Counted from the stretch's first letter, positions 16,111 through 24,560 are shown. The stretch: 26,211 nucleotides of DNA from CAYOKT01 sp964404605 (GCA_964404605.1 CAYOKT010000039.1:1-26211), one strand, 5' to 3'. Numbers and translations are program-made. Notes: generated by a model from the sequence alone, not told the origin.

Positions 16111-16914
16111 ATGAAACGTGTGGGATTCGCGCAGTTTGAACCGGTGTTCGGCCGTCCGGGGGAGAACCTGCGGAGGGTGACCCGCCTCGCCCGCGAGGCG
16201 GGGAAAGCGGACCTGCTCGTCTTTCCCGAGCTGGCCGTCAGCGGGTATGATTTTACCGGCCGTGACGAGTTGATGGATCTCGCCGAGCCGTTCGGCGAGG
16301 GGCCGACATCCCTCGCCCTGCTGGAACTGGCCGGGGAGTTGAACGCCGCCCTCGTCATCGGGTACCCCGAACGGGCGGGGGACACGGCGTACAACTCCGC
16401 TCTCCTCGCCGTGCCGGGGGGCGCACTGCACAACTACCGCAAGATCCACCTCTTCAGCCGCGAAAAGGAGCTCTTCGCGCCGGGGGACGCCCCGCCGCCG
16501 GTGGCCGACACCCCGGCGGGCCGGGTGGGGATGATGATCTGTTTCGACTGGATCTTCCCGGAGACCGCCCGGCTGCTGGCCCTCGCCGGCGCGCAGATCA
16601 TCGCGCACCCCTCCAACCTGGTGCTCTCCTTCTGCCAGCGGGCGATGTTCGCCCGGAGCGTGGAGAACCGGGTGTTCACCATCACCGCCAACCGGACCGG
16701 GAGCGAGGACAGGGCCGGGCGCACCCTCGCCTTCACCGGGGGGAGTGTCATCTACGATCCGGAGGGAAACCTGCTCGCGCAGGCGCCGGGGGAGGGGGAG
16801 CAGGTTTCGCTTGTCGAAGTGGACCCGGCCGTGGCCGATGACAAGCAGGTCAACGGAGAAAACCACCTGTTCGGCGATCGTCGTACGGAACTGTACGGCG
16901 GATTGGTGGTATAG
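16111..16914 (+). CDS. Nitrilase-superfamily carbon-nitrogen hydrolase
   Basis: This 267-aa amidase of the nitrilase fold has the Glu-Lys-Cys triad: Glu40 in FPELAVSGYDF, Lys111 in YRKIHLF and nucleophile Cys144 in MICFDWIFPE. The later HPSNLVL (166-172) and RSVENRVFTITANR (182-195) are usual for small bacterial amidases (N-carbamoyl amine, omega-amidase or aliphatic amide types). A GGGAGGA site 3 nt before the ATG supports the start. It lies between an aminotransferase and sucA. One attractive reading is an omega-amidase making 2-oxoglutarate from 2-oxoglutaramate after glutamine transamination, which would feed the dehydrogenase encoded next door. That reading rests on context only; an unrelated amide substrate is equally compatible with the sequence. 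Confidence 0.87.
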   Translation: MKRVGFAQFEPVFGRPGENLRRVTRLAREAGKADLLVFPELAVSGYDFTGRDELMDLAEPFGEGPTSLALLELAGELNAALVIGYPERAGDTAYNSALLAVPGGALHNYRKIHLFSREKELFAPGDAPPPVADTPAGRVGMMICFDWIFPETARLLALAGAQIIAHPSNLVLSFCQRAMFARSVENRVFTITANRTGSEDRAGRTLAFTGGSVIYDPEGNLLAQAPGEGEQVSLVEVDPAVADDKQVNGENHLFGDRRTELYGGLVV

Positions 16915-17035
16915 TCTCTGTGTCCCGTGCGGCGATGCCCATGGTGGCGGCGAGGGAATCCGGCCGGGCGCCCTCCCGCGGGCTCCCGGGGTGACTGCCG
17001 TTGTTCCCGAACGCGGCGGCGGGCGGGGAGAGAGC

Positions 17036-17058
17036 ATAAATTAAGCTTTCCTAATTTT
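17036..17058 (+). promoter_or_regulatory. AT-rich inverted repeat upstream of sucA
   Basis: Within the 266-bp GC-rich spacer, a 23-bp AT-rich island contains AAATTA (17038-17043) and its reverse complement TAATTT (17052-17057). Such an island about 125 bp before the sucA start may be a promoter or operator region. No standard -35/-10 pair with good spacing was found, so the function is inferred only from composition and symmetry. Confidence 0.35.
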
Positions 17059-17180
17059 ACCTGCTCCGTGAGGAGCCGAACGGGTCCGGTCCGCCTCGCG
17101 GAAAACCGGTCCTCGAGTCGATCATCCCGGTCCTTCGCCCGCGAAGGGCCGAAGCCGCCCGATCCCAAGGAGGAAGTCTC

Positions 17181-19970
17181 GTGGCGAGCAAACAGTCGCC
17201 GGTGGCGGAGAAAGCCCCGCCGGTAACCCGTTGGAACTCGGACTATGTCCTTTCGCTGTACGAGCAGTGGAAGAATAATCCCGAGTCGCTGCCCGAGTCG
17301 TGGCGGATGTTCTTCCACGGCTATGAGATGGCGATGTGTCCCCATACCTGCGTGGCGTCGGACCGGGCGCACTCCCAGTCCCAGGTGGCGAGCCTCATCT
17401 TCGCCTATCGCAACGAGGGGCATTTCATCGCCGACATCAACCCTCTCGAGTCGCCGCCGGAGAGCCACCCGGACCTGGAGTTGGGCAACTTCGGCTTCAG
17501 CGAGGCGGACCTGGACACCGTCTTCGACACCGGTCACCTCGCGGGGATGCCCCAGCGCGCCACCCTCCGGGAAATCTTGCAGATGCTGCGGGATACTTAC
17601 TGCCGCACCGTGGGGGTGCAGTACACCCACATCCAGGACGTCGCCATCCGGCGCTGGCTCCAGGAACAGATGGAGCCGGTGCGCAACCGCCCCCGGTACG
17701 ACCGGGAGACGAAACTCGAGATCCTCGATCGGCTGCTGGACGCCGAGATGTTCGAGGCGTTCATCCAGACACGGTACCCGGGGCAGAAGCGTTTCTCCCT
17801 CGAGGGCGCCGAGACCCTGATCGCCTCGATCCATGCCCTCGTCGAACTGGCCCCGGAGCTGGGAGTGCAGGAGATCGTCCTCGGTATGGCGCACCGAGGC
17901 CGTCTGAACGTCCTCGCGAACATCCTCGACAAATCCTACTCCCAGATCTTCAGCGAGTTCGAGGGGATCGTTCTCCCCGACCACTACGGCGGGGACGGCG
18001 ATGTCAAGTATCACAAGGGGTTCAGCTCCAACCATGTCAACCGCCGGGGCAAGAACGTGCACATCAGCCTGACCGCGAACCCGAGCCATCTCGAGGCGGT
18101 GAACGCCGTGGCGCAGGGCCGTGCGCGGGCGAAACAACGGCAACTGGACGACATGGAGGAGCGGGTGAAGGTGCTCCCCCTGCTGGTCCACGGCGACGCC
18201 GCGTTCACCGGGCAGGGGATGGTGGCGGAAACCCTGAACATGTCGCAACTTCGCGGTTACCGCACCGGCGGCACGGTGCACATCATCATCAACAACCAGA
18301 TCGGGTTCACCACCGATCCGCGCGATTCACGGTCCACGGCGTACTGCACGGACGTGATGAAGATGATCGAGGCGCCCATCTTCCATGTCAACGGCGATGA
18401 CCCGGAAGCCGTGGTGTACGCCACCGAGCTGGCCCTGCGCTTCCGGCAGAAGTTCCACCGCGACGTCATCGTGGACATGCTCTGCTACCGTGTTCACGGC
18501 CACAACGAGGGCGATGAACCGGCTTTCACCCAGCCGAAGCTCTACGAAAAGATCCGCAAACACCCTTCGGTGATGAAGATTTACACCGGGAAGCTGCGCG
18601 AAGAGGGCGTCCTCAGCGAGGAGGAGGAGAAGCAGAGGAAGGAGCGCTTCCAGGTCGAATTGCAGCGTTCCTTCGAGTCGGCGCACAGCGGCAAGCCGGA
18701 GATCGAGGTGCAGGCATTCGACGCCTACTGGAAGGGGTTGGAGGAGCCCTATTCCTCCGATCCGGTCGAGACCGGAGTGCCGCGCGAGAGACTGCTGGAG
18801 GTCGTAAAGGCGCTGAACAGGGTGCCGGAGGACTTCCATCTTCACCCGAAGATCGCCCGCCAGTTGCCGAGACGCCTGAAAATGTTGGAAAACGAAGGCA
18901 TGGTGGACTGGGCCCTCGCCGAGGCCCTCGCCTTCGGGAGCCTGCTCCTGGAAGGGACCCCGGTCCGTCTCTCCGGGCAGGACAGCCAGCGCGGCACCTT
19001 CTCGCACCGCCATTCGGTGTGGACGGATGTTGAAACGGAGGCGAAATACGCTCCGTTGAACCACATCCGGGAGGAGCAGGCGGAGTACGCCGTGTACAAC
19101 AGCCCCCTTTCGGAGGTCTCCGTGCTCGGTTTCGAGTACGGCTACAGCCTCGTCGAGCCGCGGATGCTGATTCTGTGGGAGGCGCAGTTCGGGGATTTCT
19201 CCAACGGCGCGCAGGTCATCATCGACCAGTTCCTCGTCTCCAGCCAGTCCAAGTGGCAGCGCACCAGCGGGATCGTGCTCCTGCTGCCGCACGGCTACGA
19301 GGGGCAGGGGCCGGAGCACTCCAACGCCTACCTGGAGCGCTACCTCGCCGCCTGCGCCCAGGACAACATCCAGGTGTGCAACGTGACCACGCCGGCGCAG
19401 TATTTCCACCTCCTGCGGCGGCAGATCAAGCGTCCCTTCCGCCGCCCGCTGGTCCTGATGGCGCCGAAGAGCATGCTGCGGCACAAGAGGGCCGTCTCCC
19501 CCGTTGAGGAGCTCGTCGAGGGGCGTTTCAGCGAGATCCTCGATGATCCCACCCCGCCGGCGAACCCCGGCCGCGTGGTCTTCGTCAGCGGCAAACTGTA
19601 TTATGACCTGATCGAGAAGCGCGAGGAGACCGGCGCCGATGATGTCGCCATCGTCCGCATCGAGCAGTTCTATCCCTTCAACCGCCGGGCGATTAACCGG
19701 ATCGTGGAGAAATACCAGGGTGTGGACGAGGTGATCTGGGCGCAGGAGGAGTCGAAGAACCGCGGCGGCTGGAGTTTCGTCAAACCGTGGCTCAGCTACC
19801 TCTTCCCGGACCACAAGCTGCGTTACATCGGCCGGGGATATGCCGCCAGTCCCGCGACCGGGTCGCTGAAACGCCATCGCGAAGAGCAGAGCCACATTGT
19901 CGAGGCGGCGATCCTCGGCGAGGCGGTGCCCTACGATGTCACCGTCCTCCCGGAGGGGGCGGCAGCCTGA
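17181..19970 (+). CDS. sucA: 2-oxoglutarate dehydrogenase E1 component
   Basis: This 929-aa thiamine-diphosphate enzyme decarboxylates 2-oxoglutarate and passes the succinyl group to the lipoyl arm of E2 in the TCA cycle. The length is typical. An N-terminal segment with LYEQWKNNPESLPESWRMFF (26-45) matches the E2-binding region of E1o. The cofactor-binding core is intact: MAHRGRLNVLANI (236-248) and HGDAAFTGQG (337-346) followed by INNQIGFTT (370-378). The second half has SGQDSQRGTFSHRHS (598-612). It starts at GTG 17181 with AAGGAGG 7 nt upstream. It is followed by sucB and lpd in the usual E1-E2-E3 order, with spacers of 156 and 72 bp. No active-site residue seems to be missing. Confidence 0.97.
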   Translation: MASKQSPVAEKAPPVTRWNSDYVLSLYEQWKNNPESLPESWRMFFHGYEMAMCPHTCVASDRAHSQSQVASLIFAYRNEGHFIADINPLESPPESHPDLELGNFGFSEADLDTVFDTGHLAGMPQRATLREILQMLRDTYCRTVGVQYTHIQDVAIRRWLQEQMEPVRNRPRYDRETKLEILDRLLDAEMFEAFIQTRYPGQKRFSLEGAETLIASIHALVELAPELGVQEIVLGMAHRGRLNVLANILDKSYSQIFSEFEGIVLPDHYGGDGDVKYHKGFSSNHVNRRGKNVHISLTANPSHLEAVNAVAQGRARAKQRQLDDMEERVKVLPLLVHGDAAFTGQGMVAETLNMSQLRGYRTGGTVHIIINNQIGFTTDPRDSRSTAYCTDVMKMIEAPIFHVNGDDPEAVVYATELALRFRQKFHRDVIVDMLCYRVHGHNEGDEPAFTQPKLYEKIRKHPSVMKIYTGKLREEGVLSEEEEKQRKERFQVELQRSFESAHSGKPEIEVQAFDAYWKGLEEPYSSDPVETGVPRERLLEVVKALNRVPEDFHLHPKIARQLPRRLKMLENEGMVDWALAEALAFGSLLLEGTPVRLSGQDSQRGTFSHRHSVWTDVETEAKYAPLNHIREEQAEYAVYNSPLSEVSVLGFEYGYSLVEPRMLILWEAQFGDFSNGAQVIIDQFLVSSQSKWQRTSGIVLLLPHGYEGQGPEHSNAYLERYLAACAQDNIQVCNVTTPAQYFHLLRRQIKRPFRRPLVLMAPKSMLRHKRAVSPVEELVEGRFSEILDDPTPPANPGRVVFVSGKLYYDLIEKREETGADDVAIVRIEQFYPFNRRAINRIVEKYQGVDEVIWAQEESKNRGGWSFVKPWLSYLFPDHKLRYIGRGYAASPATGSLKRHREEQSHIVEAAILGEAVPYDVTVLPEGAAA

Positions 19971-20091
19971 CGCCATGGCGGCTCTGCGAAGTCCCAAGGG
20001 CCGCGGGCTCCCGCCGGACGGAACGGCGGAAGGGGCACCGGGTGAAAAGGGAGACGACATTATCCGGGGAAAGGGCGCGGCGGAGAGGAAG

Positions 20092-20130
20092 ATGACCCGC
20101 GTGAAACGGATTCTTACGAGGTCGGAATGA
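20092..20130 (+). CDS. Possible 12-codon leader ORF overlapping the sucB start
   Basis: ATG 20092 follows GGAGAGGAAG and encodes MTRVKRILTRSE, then TGA. That stop shares ATGA with the sucB ATG at 20127. Translation of this basic 12-residue peptide could deliver ribosomes to sucB. It may be a chance frame; evidence is limited to the ribosome site and the exact overlap. Confidence 0.25.
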   Translation: MTRVKRILTRSE

Positions 20131-21539
20131 AAGCCGAGGTCAAGGTTCCGGAAGTCGGTGAATCGATCACCGAAGGGATCATTGTCGAATGGCATAAAAA
20201 GGACGGCGAGTACGTCCGGGCGGATGAACCCCTGTTCGAACTCGAGACCGACAAGATTACAATGACCGTGACCGCGGAGGCGGCGGGTCGGCTCAGCATC
20301 CAGGTCCCGGTGGAGACGACGGTGGAGATCGGACAGGTCGTCGCCACCATCGACACCGGGGCGCAGCCGCCGGCGGAGGCGGCGGTGGTGGAAGCTCCCG
20401 CCGCGGCGGAAACAGCCCCGTCGCCCGCGGTGGAAGGGGCGGCTATCGCTCCCGTCGCGGCGGCGCCCGCCGCCCCGGCCGCGCAGCCGCCTCCGCCCAC
20501 TCCGGAGGCTCCGCCCATCACTCCCCGGGCGGGAGCGGATCAGTTGGCGGAGAAGCTGGCCGGCGAGCCCGACCTGGAGGCGCTCGCCCCCGCCGTGCGG
20601 CGCCTGGTGGTCGAACACGGCGTCGATCCCCGGCTGATCCCCGGCACGGGCAAGGGAGGGCGGATCACGAAGGAGGATGTCCTCGCCTTCCTCGCGGCTC
20701 CTCCCCCGGGCGCTCCGAAGGGCGCGGAACCCGCCCCGGAGTCGGCTCCCGCGCAAGTGGTTCCCGCCGCGACCGGGGTGATGGCTCCCGCGGCCGGGGC
20801 GGTCGCCCCCGGGCAAGCCGCTCCCGGGGTGCAGCCGAGGCAGGTGCGCCGAAAGATGAGCAGCCTGCGCCAGCGGGTGGCGGAGCGGCTGGTGGCGGCG
20901 CAGCAGACCGCCGCGATCCTCACCACCTTCAACGAGTGCGACATGACGGACCTGCTGGCCATGCGCGCCCGCTACAAGGAGTCCTTCGAGAAGAGGCACG
21001 GCATCCGCCTCGGGATCATGTCCTTCTTCGTCAAGGCGGCGGTGGACGCCCTGAAGACCGTCCCGGCGGTGAACAACCAGATCGACGGCGATGAGATCGT
21101 CGAGAACCATTACTACGACATCGGCGTGGCGGTGAGCACCGAGCGCGGTCTCGTGGTGCCGGTGATCCGGGAGGCGGACCGGAAGAGTTTCGCCGAGATC
21201 GAGCTCGCCATCGCCGATGCGGCCGCGCGGGCGCGGGAGGGGAAGTTGACCCTCGATGAGCTGATGGGCGGGACGTTCACCATCTCCAACGGCGGCGTGT
21301 TCGGGTCGATGCTCTCGACCCCGATCCTCAACCCGCCGCAGAGCGGCATTCTCGGGATGCACGCGATCAAGAAGCGCCCCGTCGCGGTCGGGGAGGATGG
21401 TCGCATCGAGGTGCGGCCGATGATGTACCTCGCGCTCTCCTATGACCACCGCCTCGTCGATGGGCGCGAATCGGTCACCTTCCTCAAGCGCCTCGTCGAG
21501 GTGATCGAGAACCCCGAACGGTTGCTGCTGCAGATCTGA
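20127..21539 (+). CDS. sucB: Dihydrolipoyl succinyltransferase, E2 of 2-oxoglutarate dehydrogenase
   Basis: This 470-aa core subunit transfers succinyl from E1 to CoA. It has one N-terminal lipoyl domain (1-78, lipoylated Lys43 in ETDKITM), an Ala/Pro-rich mobile linker (79-150) and a peripheral subunit-binding domain (152-190, with VDPRLIPGTGKGGRITKEDV). A second flexible linker (191-238) leads to the acyltransferase domain (240-470). The catalytic motif DHRLVDGR lies at 440-447, with His441 and Asp445. The FNECDMT and YYDIGVAVSTERGLVVPV stretches are characteristic of succinyl- rather than acetyl-transferases. Both linkers are longer and richer in alanine and proline than in E. coli SucB, as is common in GC-rich organisms. 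GAGG 5 nt before the ATG supports the start. Confidence 0.96.
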   Translation: MKAEVKVPEVGESITEGIIVEWHKKDGEYVRADEPLFELETDKITMTVTAEAAGRLSIQVPVETTVEIGQVVATIDTGAQPPAEAAVVEAPAAAETAPSPAVEGAAIAPVAAAPAAPAAQPPPPTPEAPPITPRAGADQLAEKLAGEPDLEALAPAVRRLVVEHGVDPRLIPGTGKGGRITKEDVLAFLAAPPPGAPKGAEPAPESAPAQVVPAATGVMAPAAGAVAPGQAAPGVQPRQVRRKMSSLRQRVAERLVAAQQTAAILTTFNECDMTDLLAMRARYKESFEKRHGIRLGIMSFFVKAAVDALKTVPAVNNQIDGDEIVENHYYDIGVAVSTERGLVVPVIREADRKSFAEIELAIADAAARAREGKLTLDELMGGTFTISNGGVFGSMLSTPILNPPQSGILGMHAIKKRPVAVGEDGRIEVRPMMYLALSYDHRLVDGRESVTFLKRLVEVIENPERLLLQI

Positions 21540-21611
21540 GGCGGACCGGAACGGGAAGGCGGGGCGCGGCCGGAAGGTCGCGCGAACGAATCGGACAGAG
21601 GGAGTACACCC

Positions 21612-23009
21612 GTGGAATCCTACGATTATGCGGTAATCGGCGGCGGGATCGCCGGATATGTCTCCGCCATCCGCGCCGGGCAGCTTGGCTTGAGGACCGT
21701 TCTCGTCGAGAAGGAGAGCCGCCTCGGCGGCACCTGCCTGAATGTCGGCTGCATCCCGTCCAAGGCGCTGCTCGAATCCAGCGAACACTATGCGCGGGCA
21801 CTGCACAGCTTCCCCGAGCACGGCATCCGGCTCGGCGAGGTGAAGCTGAACCTCTCCACGATGATGAAGCGGAAGGAGGGGGTGGTCAAGACCCTCACGG
21901 ACGGCATCCGGCTGCTGATGAAGAAAAACAAGGTGACCGTCCTGGAGGGACTCGGCCGGCTCACCGCCGCGGACCGGATCGCCGTGACCACCGCCGGGGG
22001 CGAGCAGGAGATCACCGCCGGTGCGATCTGCCTCGCCACCGGCAGCGTGCCGGTGGAACTTCCCTTCATGCCGTTCGACCACACCCGGGTGGTCAACTCC
22101 ACCGATGCCCTCTCCTTCGTGCGGGTTCCGAAGCACCTGGTCGTCATCGGCGCGGGCGCGGTCGGGCTGGAGCTCGGGAGTGTCTGGAGCCGGCTCGGCG
22201 CGAAGGTGACCGTGATCGAGATGCTCCCCCAGATCGCCCCCTTCGCCGACAAGCAGCTCGCGACGACGCTGATGCGCCTGCTCAAGGACCAGGGGATGGA
22301 ATTCCTCCTGAACACGAAGGTCACTTCGGCGAAGGTCACCAAGCAGCAGGTGGCGTTGACCTGGGAGAACGGGAAGGGGGAGAGCGGCACGGTCAAGGGG
22401 GACAAGGTTCTCGTCGCCGTGGGGCGGCGGCCCTTCCACGAGGGGGTGGGTCTCGAAGCGGTCGGGATCACGCCGGAGGCGAGCGGCCACATCGCGGTGG
22501 ACGACCAATTTCGCACCTCGGTACCCTCCATCTACGCCGTCGGCGATCTGATCCACGGTCCGGCGCTGGCGCACAAGGGCGAGGAGGAGGGCGTGGCGGT
22601 GGCGGAGATCATCGCCGGCCGGCCCGGGCATGTCAACTATGACATTATCCCCAATGTCATCTATACCGCCCCCGAGCTGGCGACCGTCGGCCTCCATGAG
22701 AAAGAGGCGAAGGAGCGCGGGATCGAGGTGAAGGTGGGCAAGTTCTACTTCCGCGCCAACGGCCGCGCCCTCGGCATGGGGGAGTCGGACGGGCTGGTCA
22801 AGGTCGTCGCCGATGCGAAGAGCGACCGTGTCCTCGGGGTGCACATCCTCGGTCCGCGGGCCTCGGACATGATCGCCGAGGCGGTGGTCGCGATGGAGTT
22901 CCAGGCGAGCGCGGAGGACATCGCCCGCACCATCCATGCCCACCCGACACTCCCCGAGGCGTTGAAGGAGGCCGCCCTCGCCGTGGACAAGCGGGCGATC
23001 CACTCGTAG
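21612..23009 (+). CDS. lpdA: Dihydrolipoyl dehydrogenase (E3)
   Basis: This 465-aa flavoprotein re-oxidises the dihydrolipoyl arm of SucB with NAD+. The FAD-binding GGGIAG is at 10-15, and the redox disulfide is Cys42/Cys47 in GGTCLNVGCIPSK. The NAD-binding GAGAVGLELGS lies at 180-190. The C-terminal HAHPTLPE supplies His444 and Glu449, the proton-relay pair contributed to the partner subunit of the dimer. It starts at GTG 21612 behind AGAGGGAG. As the third gene of sucA-sucB-lpd it probably serves this complex, and it may be shared with other lipoyl enzymes such as pyruvate dehydrogenase or the glycine cleavage system if they exist elsewhere. Confidence 0.97.
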   Translation: MESYDYAVIGGGIAGYVSAIRAGQLGLRTVLVEKESRLGGTCLNVGCIPSKALLESSEHYARALHSFPEHGIRLGEVKLNLSTMMKRKEGVVKTLTDGIRLLMKKNKVTVLEGLGRLTAADRIAVTTAGGEQEITAGAICLATGSVPVELPFMPFDHTRVVNSTDALSFVRVPKHLVVIGAGAVGLELGSVWSRLGAKVTVIEMLPQIAPFADKQLATTLMRLLKDQGMEFLLNTKVTSAKVTKQQVALTWENGKGESGTVKGDKVLVAVGRRPFHEGVGLEAVGITPEASGHIAVDDQFRTSVPSIYAVGDLIHGPALAHKGEEEGVAVAEIIAGRPGHVNYDIIPNVIYTAPELATVGLHEKEAKERGIEVKVGKFYFRANGRALGMGESDGLVKVVADAKSDRVLGVHILGPRASDMIAEAVVAMEFQASAEDIARTIHAHPTLPEALKEAALAVDKRAIHS

Positions 23010-23035
23010 GCGCGATTGATCCGGGCGCACTGGAG

Positions 23036-23090
23036 GGCGTCGGGCTTGCGCTCGTCGTATTTTTCTTCTTCGATGCAAAGTCGCGCCGCG
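23036..23090 (+). repeat. 55-bp sequence identical to the other side of the gap, left copy
   Basis: These 55 bases abut the N run on its left and are identical to 23191-23245 on its right. Identity stops exactly at the gap edges. This is what two contigs sharing an assembler k-mer look like, rather than a biological repeat. In the frame that continues on the right side it would encode part of the methyltransferase-family C-terminus. Confidence 0.85.
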
Positions 23091-23190
23091 NNNNNNNNNN
23101 NNNNNNNNNNNNNNNNNNNNNNNNNNNNNNNNNNNNNNNNNNNNNNNNNNNNNNNNNNNNNNNNNNNNNNNNNNNNNNNNNNNNNNNNNN
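23091..23190. other. Scaffold gap of 100 N
   Basis: Exactly 100 unknown bases, a conventional placeholder length. It lies 81 bp after the lpd stop and interrupts the start of a methyltransferase-family gene. The true distance could be zero (collapsing the 55-bp overlap), or several hundred bases carrying the missing N-terminal part of that gene. Confidence 0.98.
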
Positions 23191-23245
23191 GGCGTCGGGC
23201 TTGCGCTCGTCGTATTTTTCTTCTTCGATGCAAAGTCGCGCCGCG
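23191..23245 (+). repeat. 55-bp sequence identical to the other side of the gap, right copy
   Basis: Exact copy of 23036-23090, immediately after the N run. It encodes the Phe-rich membrane segment and the DAKSRR that begin the visible methyltransferase fragment. Confidence 0.85.
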
Positions 23246-23328
23246 AGGAGATCTGGCTCGGTGAAGCCTATCCGGAATATGCGACGTATCGGAAACGGGT
23301 GAAGAAGCTGATCCCCTGGTTGTATTAG
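23191..23328 (+). pseudogene. C-terminal fragment of an ICMT/PEMT-family membrane methyltransferase
   Basis: Only the last 45 residues are visible: a hydrophobic segment rich in Val and Phe, then SRREEIWLGEAYPEYATYRK followed by KRLIPW-like residues and the stop. The E-E-x-x-L, PEY and Y-x-x-R-V-x-x-L-I-P-W pattern is the C-terminal signature of isoprenylcysteine carboxyl methyltransferase-type proteins. The catalytic HPxYL region and the upstream helices are missing, either inside the N gap or truly lost. If the flanking 55-bp copies are collapsed, the frame reads back into the end of lpd with no start codon, which would leave a broken gene. The type 'pseudogene' is therefore provisional; it may be a normal gene cut by the gap. 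A complete paralogue is at 25689-26210. Confidence 0.7.
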
Positions 23329-23479
23329 GCAGGCTGAAGTGCCCCGGGTGCCGGGTTCCGGGGCGGAGAAGGGGATGGGGCGCGTGGAGTTCCGCGCCGC
23401 TGCCGGAGAGAACAGGATGGGAGGGGTGAACGGGGAGAAATCGACTCGGGGAGGAGGGGAGCACCAACTGACCCTGCCC

Positions 23480-24460
23480 ATGCCCCTCAGGGCGCTCACG
23501 GCGCGCCCGCTGCCCGCCGGGCGGGTGCTCGTCGTCGGCGCGGCGGTGCTCGACCGCATCTTCTACGTCCCCCGCCTGCCGGTCGCGGGCGAGACCGCCG
23601 TCGGCGACCGGATGGAAGTGCACCCCGGCGGCAAGGGAGCGAACCAGGCCCTCGCCGCGCGGCGGATGGGCGCCGAGGTCCGTTTCCTCACCGGCGTGGG
23701 GGATGATGAGGCGGCCGGTTTCGTGCTCGCGCCGCTGGCGGAGGCGGGCGTGGACCTGGAGGGCGTCGCCCGCATCAAGGGCGTGCCCACCGCGGAGGCG
23801 ATCGTCGCGGTGGACCGGCGCGGTGAGAACCAGATCGTCGCCTGCGCGGGGGCCTATCACCGCTTCTCCGCCGCAATGCTGCGCGAGCGGGAGGACCGGT
23901 TCGAGTGGGCGGACTGGCTGCTGGTGCAGAACGAGTTGCCGCGCGCCGTGGTGGACACCGCCCTCGAACTGGCGCGGCGGCACCACTGCCGCATCCTCTT
24001 CAACCCCGCGCCGTTCAAGGCGAAGATGACACCTCCCCCTCCCGGCCTGGACCTGCTCGTCCCCAACGAAATCGAAGCGGCGGGGTTGCTCGGGGTGGAG
24101 GACTACCTCGCCACCTCGCCCCATGAACGGGTCAAGCGCTGGCGGGAGATCGCCGCGGAAAATGTCGTCGTCACCCTCGGCCGGCGCGGCGGCGAGTGGT
24201 TCCCCGCCGGGGGAGGGGTCGTCGAATTCGCCGCCTACCCCGTCGAGGTGGTGGACAGCGTGGGCGCGGGCGATGCCTTCTGCGGCATCCTCGCCGCCCT
24301 GCTCGCCGAGGGGATGGAACTGGAGCCCGCGGTGCGTGCCGCCCATGCCGGGGCGGCGCTCTCGGCCGGTGTCCGAGGAGCCCAGGAGGGCTTGCCGACC
24401 CGCGAGACCCTGCTCGCTTTCCTCGAGGAGAACTGGACCGGGGAGTCCACCGAACCATGA
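23480..24460 (+). CDS. PfkB-family (ribokinase-like) sugar kinase
   Basis: This 326-aa kinase phosphorylates a sugar or nucleoside hydroxyl with ATP. The first PfkB signature, HPGGKGANQALAARRMGA (48-65), matches ribokinase well. NEIEA (196-200) gives the NxxE magnesium motif, and VDSVGAGDAFCG (258-269) supplies the catalytic base Asp265 and the anion hole. ATG 23480 was chosen because the first strand VLVVGAAVLD begins near residue 16. A G-rich run (23450-23461) lies 18 nt upstream, and longer versions from ATG 23417 or 23339 are open but add a low-complexity tail. It sits 139 bp before the aldolase gene. Ribose is the best guess, but adenosine, fructose or another furanose is possible. Confidence 0.87.
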   Translation: MPLRALTARPLPAGRVLVVGAAVLDRIFYVPRLPVAGETAVGDRMEVHPGGKGANQALAARRMGAEVRFLTGVGDDEAAGFVLAPLAEAGVDLEGVARIKGVPTAEAIVAVDRRGENQIVACAGAYHRFSAAMLREREDRFEWADWLLVQNELPRAVVDTALELARRHHCRILFNPAPFKAKMTPPPPGLDLLVPNEIEAAGLLGVEDYLATSPHERVKRWREIAAENVVVTLGRRGGEWFPAGGGVVEFAAYPVEVVDSVGAGDAFCGILAALLAEGMELEPAVRAAHAGAALSAGVRGAQEGLPTRETLLAFLEENWTGESTEP

Positions 24461-24501
24461 GCCGGGGGCCGCGGCGACGCGAAAGAAGCCGGGAGCCGCG
24501 C

Positions 24502-24531
24502 TTGCGTTTCCGAGGCGGAATCCGCTACGTT
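24502..24531 (+). promoter_or_regulatory. Candidate promoter of the aldolase gene
   Basis: TTGCGT (24502-24507), an 18-nt spacer and TACGTT (24526-24531) lie 69 nt before the aldolase ATG. The pair resembles the TTGCAG/TACTAT pair before the nitronate monooxygenase-like gene in spacing and form. Transcription would start near 24538, just before the palindrome at 24546-24560. Confidence 0.4.
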
Positions 24532-24545
24532 GGAGGGAAATAGAG

Positions 24546-24560
24546 ACAGTTCAGAACTGT
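24546..24560. promoter_or_regulatory. 15-bp palindrome, possible operator or leader element
   Basis: ACAGTTC-A-GAACTGT is a perfect inverted repeat with 7-bp arms, placed between the candidate promoter and the aldolase start. It is AT-richer than its surroundings. The size and symmetry fit a dimeric repressor site; a small RNA hairpin is the alternative. No regulator gene is adjacent. Confidence 0.45.

Noticed and set aside
18327..23078. Minus-strand open frame opposite sucA-sucB-lpd
   Set aside because: It mirrors the codons of three certain plus-strand genes and has no domain or ribosome site of its own.
23036..23245. 55-bp direct repeat as target-site duplication or mobile-element end
   Set aside because: The identity stops precisely at the N edges and the length matches a common assembler k-mer. 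An assembly overlap explains it better.
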